A stretch of 35,291 nt of DNA from Streptomyces graminilatus (GCF_001418565.1 NZ_LIQQ01000272.1:1-35291); one strand, 5' to 3'. Counted from the stretch's first letter, positions 24,355-32,282 are shown. A program made the numbers and translations. Notes: generated by a model from the letters alone, not told the origin.

Positions 24355-24555
24355 TCAGCCTGTGCCTGCCTTGACACTCGCAATGAAGGAGGAGAAGGCA
24401 TCGGCCGGGAAGCCGAGAACCGGGCCGGTGGGGTTCTTGGAGTCACGGACGGGGACCACGCCGCGCGAGGCGACGAGATTCGCGGCGACCTGGACGCACT
24501 GGCCGCCGTTGCCGCTGTAGGAGGACGTGAACCAGCGGGGGGATTCGGTCGTCAC
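24355..24555 (-). CDS. DUF397 protein (copy 1)
   Basis: 66 residues, starting GTG 24555 with AAAGGG upstream. It shows the DUF397 signature: WFTSSYSGNGGQCVQVA near the start and VPVRDSKNPTGPVLGF in the middle. It follows a second DUF397 gene and an XRE regulator on the same strand. In streptomycetes DUF397 proteins pair with such regulators (WhiJ-type), probably as partners that change their activity. Forty-seven or so of its residues are the same as copy 2. Confidence 0.9.
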   Translation of the reverse strand: MTTESPRWFTSSYSGNGGQCVQVAANLVASRGVVPVRDSKNPTGPVLGFPADAFSSFIASVKAGTG

Positions 24556-24579
24556 GGGTGCCCTTTCGTACGTGGCTGA

Positions 24580-24789
24580 TCAGATGGTGTCGAGCTTGCC
24601 TGCTTTGACACTCGCCACGAAGGAAGTGAAGGCATCGGCCGGGAAGCCGAGAACCGGGCCGGTGGGGTTCTTGGAGTCACGGACGGGGACTACGCCGCGT
24701 GAGGCGACGAGGTTCGTGGCGACCGCTACGCAAGCGCCGCCGTTGTCGCTGTACGAGGACGTAAACCAACGCGGGGATTCAGTCGTCAC
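24580..24789 (-). CDS. DUF397 protein (copy 2)
   Basis: 69 residues. Its GTG start overlaps the XRE regulator's TGA (GTGA), so this is the translationally coupled partner. It is nearly identical to copy 1, including a 63-base perfectly matching block (24628-24690 with 24394-24456, offset 234 bp), which points to recent tandem duplication. Differences cluster in the Cys region (DNGGACVAVATN) and the C-terminal tail (AGKLDTI). Confidence 0.92.
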   Translation of the reverse strand: MTTESPRWFTSSYSDNGGACVAVATNLVASRGVVPVRDSKNPTGPVLGFPADAFTSFVASVKAGKLDTI

Positions 24790-25613
24790 GGAGTGCCCTT
24801 TCGTAACTGCTCGATCATGGCCACGGATGCCGCCTGAGATAGCGCTTCTGCCTGCAACTGATGGTAGGCCGTCAACAGGGGCAGTACGAACGTGCTTTCC
24901 CGTTCGAGATGTCCGCGGTGGGCGGACTCCGCGTAGGACACGAGCGACCGGTCCGGCAGGGTCACGATGTAGATGGGCAAGTTGAATGGCCGCCTGGCCC
25001 CCATCGCGAACGGAGCGACCTGGACGACGGTGTTCGGCAGCTCGGCGAACTCGATCAACCGCGCCAACTGGGCGTCCATGACAGCGGGTTCGCCAATGGG
25101 CCGACGGATGCAGCCTTCATCCAGCACCACGAAGACCATCGGTGAGGGTGTCCGGGCAAGCGTGGCCTGCCGTTCCGCGATGAGCGCGACACGCTGGTCC
25201 GCCTGATCGCTTGTGATCGCGCCCCGCCGCACGGCGCTCTGCGCGAGAACTGTCGCGTACTCCGGTGTCTGGAGCAGACCGGGGACGATACCCACCTCGT
25301 ACAGCCGGATCTCCGCCGCCTGTGCCTCGTGGTCGACGAATTGCGGGAAGCCTTCCAGGAGGCCCGCGTTCCGTACCTTACGGAAGGCGCGTTCGAAGCT
25401 GTCGCCCGTGCCCAAAGCGGCGTCCGCACTCAGCGCCAGGCGCAAGGTTGGAAGTTTGCGACCTGTTTCGACCGACGAGATATGGGTGCTGGAGTACCCC
25501 ATCTGTTCAGCCAGCTCTTCCTGCGTCCAGCCGCGTTCTTCCCGTGCAGCGCGCAGCCGCGCCCCGAAGGCCGCCTGAGGCGAGCTGTCCGGGTCCAACT
25601 CCTTGCGGTTCAT
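24786..25613 (-). CDS. XRE-family regulator with DUF5753-type C-terminal domain
   Basis: 275 residues. The N-terminal helix-turn-helix reads GARLRAAREERGWTQEELAE then MGYSSTHISSVETGRKLP. The C-terminal two thirds match the DUF5753 type: LRLYE-like EIRLYEVGIVPGLLQTPEYA, RQATLARTPSPMVFVVLDEG, VQVAPFAMGARR and a late SYAESAHRGHLERE. This is the WhiJ-like family, of which streptomycetes carry dozens next to DUF397 genes. ATG 25613 has GAGGAAAG upstream. It is divergent from the small ORF at 25720 over about 105 bp. Confidence 0.92.
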   Translation of the reverse strand: MNRKELDPDSSPQAAFGARLRAAREERGWTQEELAEQMGYSSTHISSVETGRKLPTLRLALSADAALGTGDSFERAFRKVRNAGLLEGFPQFVDHEAQAAEIRLYEVGIVPGLLQTPEYATVLAQSAVRRGAITSDQADQRVALIAERQATLARTPSPMVFVVLDEGCIRRPIGEPAVMDAQLARLIEFAELPNTVVQVAPFAMGARRPFNLPIYIVTLPDRSLVSYAESAHRGHLERESTFVLPLLTAYHQLQAEALSQAASVAMIEQLRKGTP

Positions 25614-25719
25614 GGTTCTTTCCTCAACCTTTCGTTCTCGGCTGCCAGGTTGAAGGGTTCCCGTCTGTCGGTCACGCTGAAACCCCTGGTAGTGGAATGA
25701 CTACGGAGAGGAGTGCCCC

Positions 25720-25974
25720 ATGTCCGGCGACAACGACCCCACCCAGTGGCTGGAACCCCCCAACCTCCCTGCTCCCGGGGCGCTTTTAGTGGACGCGCAC
25801 GACCGCATCGGTGAGTTTCGCGGCGAGTGGTGTGGGCTCTGGTCCCTTCGGCCGGTCACGGGCGGCACCGAATGGACCGTGAACCCCGCCGACGTACGGC
25901 CGGCGAGTCCGCAGCAGCGGCTGCGGGCCGAGAACTCCCGGGCCAACGCGCGAAGTCGGGGTGAGCGGTTGTGA
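25720..25974 (+). CDS. Small hypothetical protein, first of an overlapping set
   Basis: 84 residues, acidic to neutral, with WLEPPNLPAPGALLVDAHDR and GEWCGLWSLRPVTGGTEWTV; the C-terminus is basic. GAGGAG stands before the ATG. It overlaps the next gene by 4 bases and is divergent from the XRE regulator. I do not recognise a domain. The following genes lead without a gap to the radical SAM enzyme, so it may belong to the same operon. Confidence 0.75.
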   Translation: MSGDNDPTQWLEPPNLPAPGALLVDAHDRIGEFRGEWCGLWSLRPVTGGTEWTVNPADVRPASPQQRLRAENSRANARSRGERL

Positions 25975-26249
25975 CCACTCCGATCACCGCGACCACTCGC
26001 CTGTTCCGGTTCGTCCAGTGGACCTTGCGTCCCGACCGGGACGACGACGCCCCGCCGCTCACCTACGCGTTCCGGTGTCTCGCTCTCGGTGATGACGACA
26101 CCGAATGCGGTGCCCGGTCGAAGTCGACCACCGAGCCGATCGACTCCCAGGACTGGGCGTTCGCCCACATGCGCGCGCACCCCGAACACACCAGCTACGC
26201 CGAAGTGATCGAACGCCCGTGGGTGATGTGGCGAGAGGGCTCGACGTGA
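25971..26249 (+). CDS. Small hypothetical protein
   Basis: 92 residues from a GTG that overlaps the previous stop (GTGA). Features: RLFRFVQWTLRPDRD, YAFRCLALGDDDTECGA with two Cys, and a His-rich stretch (FAHMRAHPEHTSYAE), which could bind metal. I know no function. It overlaps the next gene by 4 bases. Confidence 0.75.
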   Translation: MTTPITATTRLFRFVQWTLRPDRDDDAPPLTYAFRCLALGDDDTECGARSKSTTEPIDSQDWAFAHMRAHPEHTSYAEVIERPWVMWREGST

Positions 26250-26728
26250 GCACAGCACCCGTGCCGGTGGAGTACCGGTGCGAAGTGCTGGCCACGGGGC
26301 CGGTGTACGGCAGGGACTTCGAGGTGCCGTACCTCCTGGCCGCCTTCCAGGCCATCTCACCCGTGCTGGCACTGCGGTGGCTCCGCGCACAGGCGCTGCA
26401 CATCGCGGACCGACTCGACCCCGACCCGCAGCGTTCGCCATGGGTGCGGCCGGCCATGCGCCTGGATCCGGCGCCCGACCCGGACTGCCCGACGAAACTC
26501 CGCTTCTGGTGCACAAGCCGGGCGGTCCAACGAGCCGCCCACGAGTGGATCGAGAGTGGCGTACCGCTGCTGGTGGTCGTTCCTGACGTGGAGTGTCGAT
26601 TCACGCTCTCCGTGTGGCCTGTCCGGATGCCCCCGTCACATGAACTCGCTCCCAGGAAGGAACCGACGTATGACAACGCTCATCGAACTGCCCGCCGTAT
26701 CCTCGCTCGCCGGAATCCAGTCGCTTGA
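26246..26728 (+). CDS. Hypothetical protein overlapping the radical SAM gene
   Basis: 160 residues from GTG 26246 (GTGA overlap with the previous stop). It contains ALRWLRAQALHIADRLDPDP and a C-terminal basic end (HRTARRILARRN). No family recognised. Its last 59 bases overlap the radical SAM start, an unusually long overlap; the frame's codon usage still looks real up to that point. The 3' end may be less certain than the rest. Confidence 0.65.
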   Translation: MSTAPVPVEYRCEVLATGPVYGRDFEVPYLLAAFQAISPVLALRWLRAQALHIADRLDPDPQRSPWVRPAMRLDPAPDPDCPTKLRFWCTSRAVQRAAHEWIESGVPLLVVVPDVECRFTLSVWPVRMPPSHELAPRKEPTYDNAHRTARRILARRNPVA

Positions 26729-27482
26729 ACTGGAGATCACCGGAAAGTGCCAACTCACCTGCGCGCACTGCCTGTCCGAGTCCAGCCCGCAAGCAACACA
26801 TGGGGAGATGACCCCCGCTGACTGGCGAGCGGTCATCCTCGACGCCGCCGCACTCGGCATCCGAACCGTCCAGCTCATCGGCGGAGAGCCGACCGTCCAC
26901 CCGCAGTGGCATACGTTCGCCGACCTGGCGCTCTCGCTCGGGCTCCGGGTGGAGATCTACAGCAACCTCTTCCACGTGCGTGAGGAATGGTGGGACCTGT
27001 TCATTCGCGACGGGGTGACGCTCGCGACGAGTTACTACAGCGACGACCCCGAGGAACACGACCGGATCACGGGCCGAACGGGCAGCTATGTCCGTACCCG
27101 GTGCAACATCCGGGAAGCGGTCAACCGTGGGGTCGAGCTGCGGGCCGGAATCGTGGACGTCCTGCCGGGACAGCGGGTGGCCGAAGCCCACGCCGAGCTG
27201 GAGTCCATGGGGGTCCGGCGCGTCAACACGGACCGGGTGCGCGCGGTCGGGCGTGCCGCTCTGCCGGGGCAGTCGCCGACGCTGGAAGAGATGTGCGGGC
27301 GGTGTACGCGAGGACGTGCGGCAATCCTGCCGAACGGAGATCTCGCAGGCTGCGTACTCTCCCGGGATTTCCCGGCGGGCAATGTGCGCGAAGCCCGGCT
27401 CGCCGAGTTGCTCAGGGGCCGGCGGTGGGTGGAACTCTCGGCGCGCGTCCCCGCCCCGCGTACTGATAACTGGGACGACTGA
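26670..27482 (+). CDS. Radical SAM enzyme with SPASM-like C-terminus
   Basis: 270 residues. The cluster motif CxxxCxxC is Cys27, Cys31, Cys34 (GKCQLTCAHC), and the SAM-binding GGEP follows at LIGGEPTVHP. The C-terminal CGRCTRGRAAILPNGDLAGC supplies Cys for an auxiliary cluster as in SPASM/twitch peptide-modifying enzymes. It probably modifies a peptide or protein, but no precursor is obvious; the small ORFs upstream are candidates. ATG 26670 has AAGGAA upstream. Directly downstream is a 26-codon stub of a methyltransferase gene, and a broken piece of a related radical SAM gene lies at 32230. See the split-module finding. Confidence 0.88.
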   Translation: MTTLIELPAVSSLAGIQSLELEITGKCQLTCAHCLSESSPQATHGEMTPADWRAVILDAAALGIRTVQLIGGEPTVHPQWHTFADLALSLGLRVEIYSNLFHVREEWWDLFIRDGVTLATSYYSDDPEEHDRITGRTGSYVRTRCNIREAVNRGVELRAGIVDVLPGQRVAEAHAELESMGVRRVNTDRVRAVGRAALPGQSPTLEEMCGRCTRGRAAILPNGDLAGCVLSRDFPAGNVREARLAELLRGRRWVELSARVPAPRTDNWDD

Positions 27483-27495
27483 AAGGCTCGGCGGC

Positions 27496-27576
27496 ATGGA
27501 TTGGGCGAGACGGGATGCCGGTGCGGTCTCCGCCGCCTCCGCCAGCACTTGCCGTTTCTGTGTCGTCAGGACATGA
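27496..27576 (+). pseudogene. Methyltransferase 5' stub downstream of the radical SAM gene
   Basis: ATG 27496, preceded by GAAAGG, opens a 26-residue frame starting MDWARRDAG and ending at TGA 27576. The intact methyltransferase at 32283 starts MDWDKRAEG, and the bases GCGGCATGGATTGGG are shared by both junctions (27491 and 32279). Thus only the first dozen codons survive here. The remaining space to tgmC (27577-27804) has an AT-rich spot (CATATATACG near 27604) and a 10-bp palindrome, but no gene I can support. Confidence 0.6.
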
Positions 27577-27726
27577 GCGCTCAGCGGAGCGATCAGCCCT
27601 CTCATATATACGCGAGAGCCGACTCGCGGGTTTCCAAACGGTTGAACCGATGCACGAACTGCTCATGCACCACGTTCGGTTCACGCCCCCACAACCGGAC
27701 ATCAGCAAGGTCCCCACCCATAACCA

Positions 27727-27760
27727 GACCAGTGACCGAAGTGGCCAGCAGTCACTGGTC
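27727..27760. terminator. 10-bp palindrome between stub and tgmC
   Basis: GACCAGTGAC (27727-27736) and GTCACTGGTC (27751-27760), 14-nt loop. It lies 45 bp beyond the tgmC stop and could end the tgm transcript. The 16-bp direct repeat copy 2 begins 2 bases after it. Confidence 0.4.
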
Positions 27761-27761
27761 A

Positions 27762-27777
27762 ACACCGTTGCAGTACT
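27762..27777 (+). repeat. 16-bp direct repeat, copy 2
   Basis: ACACCGTTGCAGTACT, identical to 19843-19858. The 7.9 kb between the copies has no integrase, so an attachment-site reading is weak. Confidence 0.5.
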
Positions 27778-27804
27778 AAGGAGGCCTGGAGCGTACGGCC
27801 CGCG

Positions 27805-29004
27805 TCAGGGCCTCGGCAGCGGCAGGCCAGGCATCTGCGGGTGCCGCAGGTGCTGCCCGCCGCCGGAGACGTGCAGCGTGAACGTCTCCGGTCCCGGCCG
27901 GCCGGCCGTGTCGTAGGCGTCCAGGACGCGCTCGACCCGTTCCCACAGCTTCACCGGGCCGCCCTCGCGCACGGCCCAACCACCGCCTGTGGGGGTGAGG
28001 GTGGCGGCCGAGCCGGTGACGACGTCGACGAGGTGCACCACCTCTCCCACGGTCGTCATCTGCGCGTCGGGCACCGCGCTCTGGGCGAGGAACCGCAGGT
28101 GGAACGCTTCCTCGGTGGCGGCCGTCATGCGCTCCGGGCTGTGCGGGGTGGCCCGGGGTTTGTCGGGCAGGCCTGCGGCCCAGTGGGCGGGGTTGCCGAA
28201 CACCGGCGCCGCGTGCGTACGCGCTGACATGAACGACACGGTGCCGCCGAGCAACTGGCCCTCGGCAGTGCCGTCCTCGGCCACAGTCAGCAGGACGCGG
28301 GCGTATCCGTAGAGCCAGCCCGACAGAGTGAGCAAGATCTTGCCGCCCGGACGTACTTGCGCGAGCAGAGCGGGCGGCACCGCGCGGAAGGAGCAGGCGG
28401 CCACGATCCGGTCGAACTTCGCCTCGGGCCAGTACCCGTACAGGCCGTCCGCCACCGCCAGGGTCGGGGTGTGGCCCAGGCCGTACAGAGCGCTCGCCGC
28501 CTGCTCCAGCCGACGGCCGTCGACCTCGATCGACGTGACGTCGGCGGAGCCGAGAGCTTCGCACACGAGCGCGGTCGAGTAGCCGGTTCCGGTGCCGATC
28601 TCCAGCACCGTGTGCCCCTCGGCGATCTCGGCGTCCGACCACATGCGCACGACGAGCGAGGGCAGCGTGGAGGACGACGTCGGGGCCCCGCCGTGGCGTA
28701 CGACGGGGTCCCGCCAGTCGGGTTCCGCACCGTCGAACTGCGTGATCAGCGTGGTGTCGGAGTACGCGGCGGCCAGCCAGCGGCTGTAATCGAGTTCGGC
28801 GGTGACCGGCTCCCACACCGTCAGGCCCTGCTCGTCACGCTCGTCGGCGGGCAGGTAGAAGCCGGGCACGAATCGGTGCCTGGGCACCGCCTCGACGGCT
28901 TGGCGCCAGGCCGGATCGGCGAGGACGCCGTCGGCGACGAGGCCCTTGGCCATCGCCTCGCGCAGGCGTACGGAGTCGGTCTCAAGGTCGGCGGGCATGC
29001 TCAT
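27805..29004 (-). CDS. tgmC: ATP-grasp peptide maturase system methyltransferase (PIMT-like)
   Basis: 399 residues. Protein-isoaspartate methyltransferase-like core: APTSSSTLPSLVVRMW, SAM-binding VLEIGTGTGYSTALVCEAL and FDRIVAACSFRAVPPALL, then a long C-terminal extension with WAVREGGPVKLWERVERVL as in graspetide-associated methyltransferases. In fuscimiditide-type graspetides such enzymes methylate an Asp of the cyclised peptide, which then closes to an aspartimide. ATG 29004 overlaps the tgmB stop by 4 bases with GGAGG upstream. It is the last gene of tgmABC and a homologue of the methyltransferase at 32283. Confidence 0.92.
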   Translation of the reverse strand: MSMPADLETDSVRLREAMAKGLVADGVLADPAWRQAVEAVPRHRFVPGFYLPADERDEQGLTVWEPVTAELDYSRWLAAAYSDTTLITQFDGAEPDWRDPVVRHGGAPTSSSTLPSLVVRMWSDAEIAEGHTVLEIGTGTGYSTALVCEALGSADVTSIEVDGRRLEQAASALYGLGHTPTLAVADGLYGYWPEAKFDRIVAACSFRAVPPALLAQVRPGGKILLTLSGWLYGYARVLLTVAEDGTAEGQLLGGTVSFMSARTHAAPVFGNPAHWAAGLPDKPRATPHSPERMTAATEEAFHLRFLAQSAVPDAQMTTVGEVVHLVDVVTGSAATLTPTGGGWAVREGGPVKLWERVERVLDAYDTAGRPGPETFTLHVSGGGQHLRHPQMPGLPLPRP

Positions 29005-29981
29005 CTCGGCCCCGCCTCCTTCCTGCTCAGGATGTCGGCGAACGCCTCGGTGATGTCCGGCGCGTCGGGCAGCCAGCCCCACTGTCCGTTGCTGTTGCAC
29101 TCGATCGCCGTCCAGTGCTCCGGAGCATCTCCGTCGCCGGTCAAGGCGAAGTCGAAGCAGCCGAAGACCAGGCCCAACGAGGCCAGGTAGCTGTGCAGCG
29201 CGGCCTCGATGGAGGCAGGCACGGTGACAGGGGCGTGGATCAGGTCGTCCCAGTTGCCGCGACGCCAGTCCAAGGCGCCGTCCGGGGCGGCGATCTGCTG
29301 GGCGAAGACACGGCGGCCGACCACGGTGACTCGTACGTCACCGGTCTTGGGGATCTCGGCCTGGAACAGGTGGGCGGTCACCGCGAGGGAGTCGTCGAAA
29401 GTCTCCGGATCAATGCGCTGGGCCCAGATCGCGCCGGTGTGCCCGTCTTCGTCCGGGGGCAGGCCGCGGAACGTCTTGTAGATGACCGGGCCGTGTTCGG
29501 CGGCGAACTTGCGGGCCGCCTCGACGTCGTTGGTGACCAGGGTCGGCGGGATCGACAGCCCGAGCTCAGTGAACCTCTGCAACTGGGCGGGCTTGAAGTC
29601 CGCGCGGGTCACCGCTGCCGGGTGGTTGACGTAGAGGGCGCCGTGCAGGGTGTTCAGGATGCCGCCGAGCCCGTGCCTCGCCTCAGCGGCGGCGAACTCC
29701 CGCTGTTGCGGGGGCAGATGCTGATACCGGACGGCGTACGGGGTGGGGCGGCGGTAGTAGACCGCCGCCACCTCCCCCAGCTCCACCTCTCGGCTCGCCG
29801 TACGCAGTCGCCCGCCCCACGAGGGCGCCCCTGCCTTGATGCGGGCCCCGAAGGCCAGCCCGGTGCCGATGTCGGCGGGGTCGACGCGGACGACGGTCAC
29901 CTCGCGTTCGTTCAGCGCGGCGATGACCCAGTCCGCGGTGACATCTTCCAGCGCGGTGACGACCAGGACGGTGGAGGCCAT
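29001..29981 (-). CDS. tgmB: ATP-grasp ribosomal peptide maturase
   Basis: 326 residues. The ATP-grasp fold is indicated by GPVIYKTFRG (phosphate-loop Lys) in the middle and the metal-binding end FGCFDFALTGDG ... AIECNSNGQWGWL. The N-terminal half has VLVVTALEDVTADWV and the YYRRPTPY stretch typical of graspetide ligases. It would link Asp/Glu side-chain carboxylates of the precursor to Ser/Thr hydroxyls by ester bonds, using ATP. It starts 3 bases after the precursor stop and overlaps tgmC by 4 bases. Confidence 0.93.
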   Translation of the reverse strand: MASTVLVVTALEDVTADWVIAALNEREVTVVRVDPADIGTGLAFGARIKAGAPSWGGRLRTASREVELGEVAAVYYRRPTPYAVRYQHLPPQQREFAAAEARHGLGGILNTLHGALYVNHPAAVTRADFKPAQLQRFTELGLSIPPTLVTNDVEAARKFAAEHGPVIYKTFRGLPPDEDGHTGAIWAQRIDPETFDDSLAVTAHLFQAEIPKTGDVRVTVVGRRVFAQQIAAPDGALDWRRGNWDDLIHAPVTVPASIEAALHSYLASLGLVFGCFDFALTGDGDAPEHWTAIECNSNGQWGWLPDAPDITEAFADILSRKEAGPR

Positions 29982-29984
29982 CGG

Positions 29985-30251
29985 TCAGTCCGACTCGTAG
30001 TCGGTGGTGTTGTCGTCCTGGGTCTGCGGCTGCGGGTTCTGCCCGTCCCCGCCCCCGGACACCGACGCCGTGCCGGTCGTCTTCGACGTGCCGTGCTTGC
30101 CCATTTCCACGACCTGGCCGACGGCGTCGGTGTAGCGGGCGGTCTGTGTGGCCTCGTCCAGCACCACCGTGGCGTACGACGGCGGGCCGATGGGCAGCCG
30201 GTCGGTGACCAGCCCCATCGCCCACGGTGCCTGAGCGGTCGGGGTAGCCAT
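29985..30251 (-). CDS. tgmA: Graspetide precursor peptide (ATP-grasp-modified RiPP)
   Basis: 88 residues. Leader motifs match ATP-grasp-modified precursors: PWAMGLVTDRLP (9-20), YATVVLDEATQTARY (26-40) and the conserved VVEMGKHGT ending at residue 55. The core after it has a hydroxyl-rich arm (Ser56, Thr58, Thr59, Thr61, Ser63, Ser65), a flexible middle GGGDGQNPQPQTQ (66-78) and an acidic arm (Asp79, Asp80, Asp84, Glu86, Asp88). This suits Thr/Ser to Asp/Glu esters closing a stem-loop, with Asp69-Gly70 as a likely aspartimide site. ATG 30251, AAAGGG upstream. Divergent from the regulator at 30408 over 156 bp. Confidence 0.9.
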   Translation of the reverse strand: MATPTAQAPWAMGLVTDRLPIGPPSYATVVLDEATQTARYTDAVGQVVEMGKHGTSKTTGTASVSGGGDGQNPQPQTQDDNTTDYESD

Positions 30252-30407
30252 GTGCTCACCCTTTCCCCACTGGATGAAGCGGAAGCCGATCAGCCCCCGC
30301 TTGAGCAGAATGGGTGCCCTCCCATGGCCCTGACCAGTACCGTAAGGGTCGCGAACCGTGGCGAAGAAGCCACGCTCCGTATACGCGGCGGGGAGGATGA
30401 GACAGCG

Positions 30408-31775
30408 GTGTCCAGTAGATCCGGCAACCCGCACCTGGCGCTGTGGACCGCCGCGAGCGGCCTGTCCCACGGGGAGATCGCCCGCCGAGTCGCCGTGGCG
30501 GGCAAAGTCCGAGGCCACCGGCAGATCGCCCCCGACACCACCCGTATCCGACGCTGGATCGACGGTGAGAAGCCCCGCCCGCCAGTCCCCGCCCTGCTGG
30601 CCGATGTCCTGTCGGAAGCGGTCGGCCAGCCGCTCACTCCCGGTGATCTCGGCCTGGCGGGTACCGGTGTGGTGCTGGATAGCATCCAACTCCCGCTGCT
30701 GACCGAAGCAGCCGCCCAGGCCCTGGCCGGATGGACGCAGATGGACTTCATGAACCGCCGCGACACCCTCAAGCTCGCCGTCGGCGCCCCGCTGGTCCTC
30801 GCCGCCGAACGAATGCTCGGCGGCACCGCCCGCGCACTGAACCACGACCACAAGGGCTTCGACGCCGATACCGTCACCGCCCTCGAAGAGGTGACGGCCT
30901 TCTTCACCAAGGCTGACGCCTCGAAGGGCGGCGGGCTGTACCGTTCGGCGATCGTCGCCCAGCTCGACGAGGTCGCCCGCCGTATCCAGGACGGCGTCCC
31001 ACCGAAGCTGAAGGCACGAGTGTTTGCGGCGACCGCCGACCTCGCGGCACTCGCGGGATGGGTGAGCCATGACGCCGGCCGCTACGGCATCGCCCAACGC
31101 CTGTGGAGTTACGGCACGTATGCCGCCGGCGAGGCCGGGCAGCGCGACCGCGGGGTGGAGATCGTCACCCGCATGTCCCACCAAATGATCTACCTCGGGC
31201 ACCCCCAGGACGCCCTCGGCCTGCTCGGCGTCGCTGCCAAGAAGGCCACACTGCCCGCGACGAGGGCGCTGGTAGCTTCGCAGACAGGCCGGGTGCACGC
31301 GGCCCTCGGCGACGAACGAGCGGCCGACCGGCACCTCGGCGACGCCGACCAGCTCCTGGCGGACGGGCTCGGCGCCGACGTCCCCGAATGGGTCGCGTAC
31401 TTTGACGCGGCCGAGCACGCCGGCGCCCGCGCGGTCTCCGTCCGTGACCTCGCCGGACTCGGCCCCGGCCGCAGGGCCGCGAGCGTCCACTTCGAGGACG
31501 CCCTCAAGCTCAGGAAGCCCGGCTTCGACCGGGTCCGCGTCATGGACCGCGTCGGTCTGGCCGCCGCGCTCTTCGACGAGGGCGAGGTCGAGCAGGGCGC
31601 CGCTGCGGCCCACCAGGCGCTCGACGACGCGGCCCGCGTGGACTCGACCCTCGTCGTGTCCCGGCTCAACACGCTGCTGGAAGCGGCCCGCCCGTACGAG
31701 ACCGCCGCAGTCGACGAGGTACGCACGAGGGCGAAGGAACTGGCTGCCACCCGGCCGACCACGATCGCGGCCTGA
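30408..31775 (+). CDS. Probable HTH/TPR-type transcriptional regulator next to tgm
   Basis: About 455 residues from GTG 30408 (GGAGG at 30392-30396); an in-frame ATG at 30324 would add 28 residues. The first 90 residues look like a DNA-binding region (LALWTAASGLSHGEIARRVA, then TTRIRRWIDGEKPRPP). The remainder is helical repeat protein (AALAGWVSHDAGRYGIAQRL, AHQALDDAARV) with a segment MNRRDTLKLAVGAPL that resembles the hinge found in streptomycete TPR regulators. It is divergent from tgmABC, so it most likely regulates them. The effector is unknown. Confidence 0.8.
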   Translation: MSSRSGNPHLALWTAASGLSHGEIARRVAVAGKVRGHRQIAPDTTRIRRWIDGEKPRPPVPALLADVLSEAVGQPLTPGDLGLAGTGVVLDSIQLPLLTEAAAQALAGWTQMDFMNRRDTLKLAVGAPLVLAAERMLGGTARALNHDHKGFDADTVTALEEVTAFFTKADASKGGGLYRSAIVAQLDEVARRIQDGVPPKLKARVFAATADLAALAGWVSHDAGRYGIAQRLWSYGTYAAGEAGQRDRGVEIVTRMSHQMIYLGHPQDALGLLGVAAKKATLPATRALVASQTGRVHAALGDERAADRHLGDADQLLADGLGADVPEWVAYFDAAEHAGARAVSVRDLAGLGPGRRAASVHFEDALKLRKPGFDRVRVMDRVGLAAALFDEGEVEQGAAAAHQALDDAARVDSTLVVSRLNTLLEAARPYETAAVDEVRTRAKELAATRPTTIAA

Positions 31776-31788
31776 GAACATCGAGAGC

Positions 31789-32079
31789 ATGGGCAAGCAC
31801 CGCCGACCCGGACCGTCGAACCAGCCGTCGCGCGCCGTGCCGCGCGTGGACGCCGACGACCCACTCGCCGCCTACAACAAACGGCGCCGCCCCCCGATGG
31901 ACCTCTACCGCCGCCACCGGCCGGTGCACGGCGGCGCCGGTCACCTCCGGCCCGACGAGCCGCGCGTCCTGGAGGAGTGGACCGGGTTCGCGTACGAGGT
32001 GGTCGGCACTGCTTCCAGCCTCGCGGCCGCCCAGGAATGGGTGCACGAACTCCAGATCGGCGACGACACCGTGGCCTGA
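31789..32079 (+). CDS. Small basic/acidic hypothetical protein
   Basis: 96 residues starting ATG 31789, 13 bp after the regulator stop, with GAGAG upstream. The N-terminus is basic (MGKHRRPGPSN, then NKRRRPP), the C-terminus acidic with AQEWVHELQIGDD. Note that it begins MGKHRR, unlike but reminiscent of the GKHG motif of tgmA; I regard that as chance. No domain recognised. Confidence 0.7.
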   Translation: MGKHRRPGPSNQPSRAVPRVDADDPLAAYNKRRRPPMDLYRRHRPVHGGAGHLRPDEPRVLEEWTGFAYEVVGTASSLAAAQEWVHELQIGDDTVA

Positions 32080-32229
32080 TGCCCCGTGACGAAAGGCATT
32101 CCGGTCCACGGCCGATGCGATGCTTTGTCGAACGCTGGCCACCGCAGCCTCGACCGGACACGTGCCGAACATGTCCGGCACGCAAAGCACCTGCTCAAGC
32201 TGGCTTCTTGCGAGAGGCGGTCGGAAAAA

Positions 32230-32282
32230 CTGGAGATCACCGGAAAGCGCCAACTCACCTGCACGCACTGTCTGTCTGCGGC
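32230..32282 (+). pseudogene. Radical SAM 5' remnant fused to the methyltransferase start
   Basis: The bases from 32230 translate LEITGKRQLTCTHCLS, matching LEITGKCQLTCAHCLS of the intact gene (residues 21-36), with the first cluster Cys changed to Arg (TGC to CGC). The match stops at about 32275 and continues straight into GCGGCATGG at the methyltransferase start, so nearly the whole enzyme has been deleted. The frame around it (32086-32325) is not a functional gene. 32080-32229 has no gene I recognise. Confidence 0.75.

Noticed and set aside
19843..27777. An integrative element bounded by 16-bp attachment sites
   Set aside because: No integrase, excisionase or tRNA end lies at either boundary.
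31789..32079. The 96-residue protein as a second graspetide precursor because it starts MGKHRR
   Set aside because: It lacks the leader motifs and the Thr/Ser plus Asp/Glu core of tgmA; the resemblance is a few residues at the N-terminus.
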